Shown piece after piece: positions 5,932 through 6,870 of a stretch of 6,870 nt of DNA. The stretch comes from Gallionella sp. (GTDB taxonomy: Bacteria > Pseudomonadota > Gammaproteobacteria > Burkholderiales > Gallionellaceae). The DNA lies in NCBI GenBank assembly GCA_004298605.1, contig SCPW01000032.1, positions 1 to 6,870 of the forward strand, read 5' to 3'. The notes beneath the pieces were generated by a model, which ran no database searches, was not told where the DNA came from, and was given only the letters and a program-made list of their open reading frames with translations. Position 1 is the first letter of the stretch. Each line of letters begins with the position of its first letter. A program made the translations under genes and the position numbers.

Positions 5932-6870
5932 CAAAGCCACAATGGGGTCTGCATCCACGCGGCAACCACCACCACCCAGATGATGGTGAGCGGGATAAAT
6001 ACTTTCCAGCCCAGCCGCATCAGTTGATCGTAGCGGTAGCGCGGGAAGGTTGCGCGGAACCACAGGAACAGGAACAGGATGAAGGAAACCTTGCCCAGCA
6101 GCCAGATGAAACTGTCCGGCAGGAACGGCAACGGCGACAGCCATCCGCCCAGAAACATGATAGAGGTGAGGAAAGCGACCAGAATCATGTTGGCGTATTC
6201 GGCCAGGAAAAACAGTGCGAACGCCATGCCGGAATATTCCACGTGGAAGCCCGCGACGATTTCCGATTCGCCTTCGGCCATATCGAACGGCGCGCGGTTG
6301 GTTTCGGCCACACCGGCAATCAGGTACACGAGGAACATCGGGAACAGCGGCACCCAATACCAGCCCAGCATGCCGAAGCTGCCTTGCTGACCATGCACGA
6401 TATCGACCAGATTCATGCTTTGCGAAGCCATCAGCACGCACACCAGCGCGAAGCCCATGGCGATTTCATACGATACGATCTGCGCCGCAGAACGCACCGC
6501 GCCGAGGAACGCGTATTTGGAGTTGGATGCCCAGCCGGCGATGATGATGCCGTACACCCCCAGCGAAGTCATCGCCAGAATATACAGCAGCCCCGCGTTC
6601 AGATTGGCCAGCACCATCCCGTCGCTGAACGGCACGACCGCCCACGCCGCCAGCGATGGGGCCAACGCCATGATAGGCGCCAGGACGAACAGGAATTTGC
6701 TCGATCCGGTCGGAATGATGATTTCCTTGAGCAACAACTTCACGCCGTCGGCGAGCGGTTGCAACAAGCCATAAGGGCCGACGCGGTTCGGGCCGATGCG
6801 GATTTGCATGAAGCCGATGACTTTCCGTTCCGCCAGCGTCAGGTAAGCCACGGTAAGCATGATCGGCACC
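5928..6870 (-). CDS. nuoH: NADH-quinone oxidoreductase subunit H (NuoH), 5' end beyond window
   Basis: NuoH (mitochondrial ND1 equivalent) anchors the peripheral arm, builds the quinone-binding chamber and contributes to the first proton path (E-channel). The window holds 313 C-terminal residues. The first full codon, at 6869, is GTG, read here as an internal valine because family members carry about 30-40 more N-terminal residues including the first helix. Conserved segments are visible: [20 protein letters not shown] (residues 13-32 of this fragment), [11 protein letters not shown], and [20 protein letters not shown] (189-208), with the acidic E-channel and quinone-site residues. [18 protein letters not shown] (272-289) also matches the family. 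The protein ends MQTPLWLW with TAG at 5930-5928. nuoI follows after 36 nt. No frameshift or missing key residue is seen. Confidence 0.97.
   Translation of the reverse strand, partial: VPIMLTVAYLTLAERKVIGFMQIRIGPNRVGPYGLLQPLADGVKLLLKEIIIPTGSSKFLFVLAPIMALAPSLAAWAVVPFSDGMVLANLNAGLLYILAMTSLGVYGIIIAGWASNSKYAFLGAVRSAAQIVSYEIAMGFALVCVLMASQSMNLVDIVHGQQGSFGMLGWYWVPLFPMFLVYLIAGVAETNRAPFDMAEGESEIVAGFHVEYSGMAFALFFLAEYANMILVAFLTSIMFLGGWLSPLPFLPDSFIWLLGKVSFILFLFLWFRATFPRYRYDQLMRLGWKVFIPLTIIWVVVVAAWMQTPLWLW

Overview
The window is a contiguous piece of a nuo operon, which encodes the proton-pumping NADH:quinone oxidoreductase (respiratory complex I). Every gene lies on the minus strand. In transcription order, from high to low coordinates, they are nuoH (5' end cut by the window), nuoI, nuoJ, nuoK, nuoL, nuoM and nuoN (3' end cut). 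The order is the standard one, every reading frame is intact, and I see no foreign gene, RNA gene, CRISPR array or transposase. The organism looks like a betaproteobacterium. The reasons are moderate GC, a short 162-aa NuoI of the alpha/beta-proteobacterial and mitochondrial type, NuoK and NuoH sequences of betaproteobacterial character, and a histidine-rich loop in NuoL. A Nitrosomonadales/Gallionellaceae-like host is a guess from general resemblance, not a search result.

The seven products form the membrane arm and its link to the peripheral arm. NuoI carries two [4Fe-4S] clusters (N6a/N6b) that pass electrons towards quinone. NuoH forms the quinone chamber and first proton path. NuoJ and NuoK form the next part of the path. 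NuoN, NuoM and NuoL are the three antiporter-like subunits. The key membrane Glu and Lys residues are present in every subunit wherever the window covers them.

The unusual part is between the genes. Two junctions are tight: nuoK-nuoL overlap by 1 nt (TAATG), and nuoM-nuoN are 20 nt apart. The other four all hold inverted-repeat DNA between the upstream stop codon and the downstream ribosome binding site. The nuoI-nuoJ gap holds a 72-bp pair of inverted, GTAG-headed REP-like hairpins. The nuoJ-nuoK and nuoL-nuoM gaps each hold a long hairpin built of 7-nt purine-rich units (consensus about RGGRAGT); these two are recognisably copies of one family. The short nuoH-nuoI gap holds a weaker GTAG-headed hairpin overlapping the nuoH stop codon. 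None has a U-tract typical of an intrinsic terminator. They look like small non-coding repeats tolerated in the operon, perhaps acting on mRNA stability or translation between cistrons.

There is no stretch over 300 bases without a gene. No promoter is visible, as expected for the interior of an operon. I found no new enzyme system; the repeat elements and their placement are the part worth a second look.
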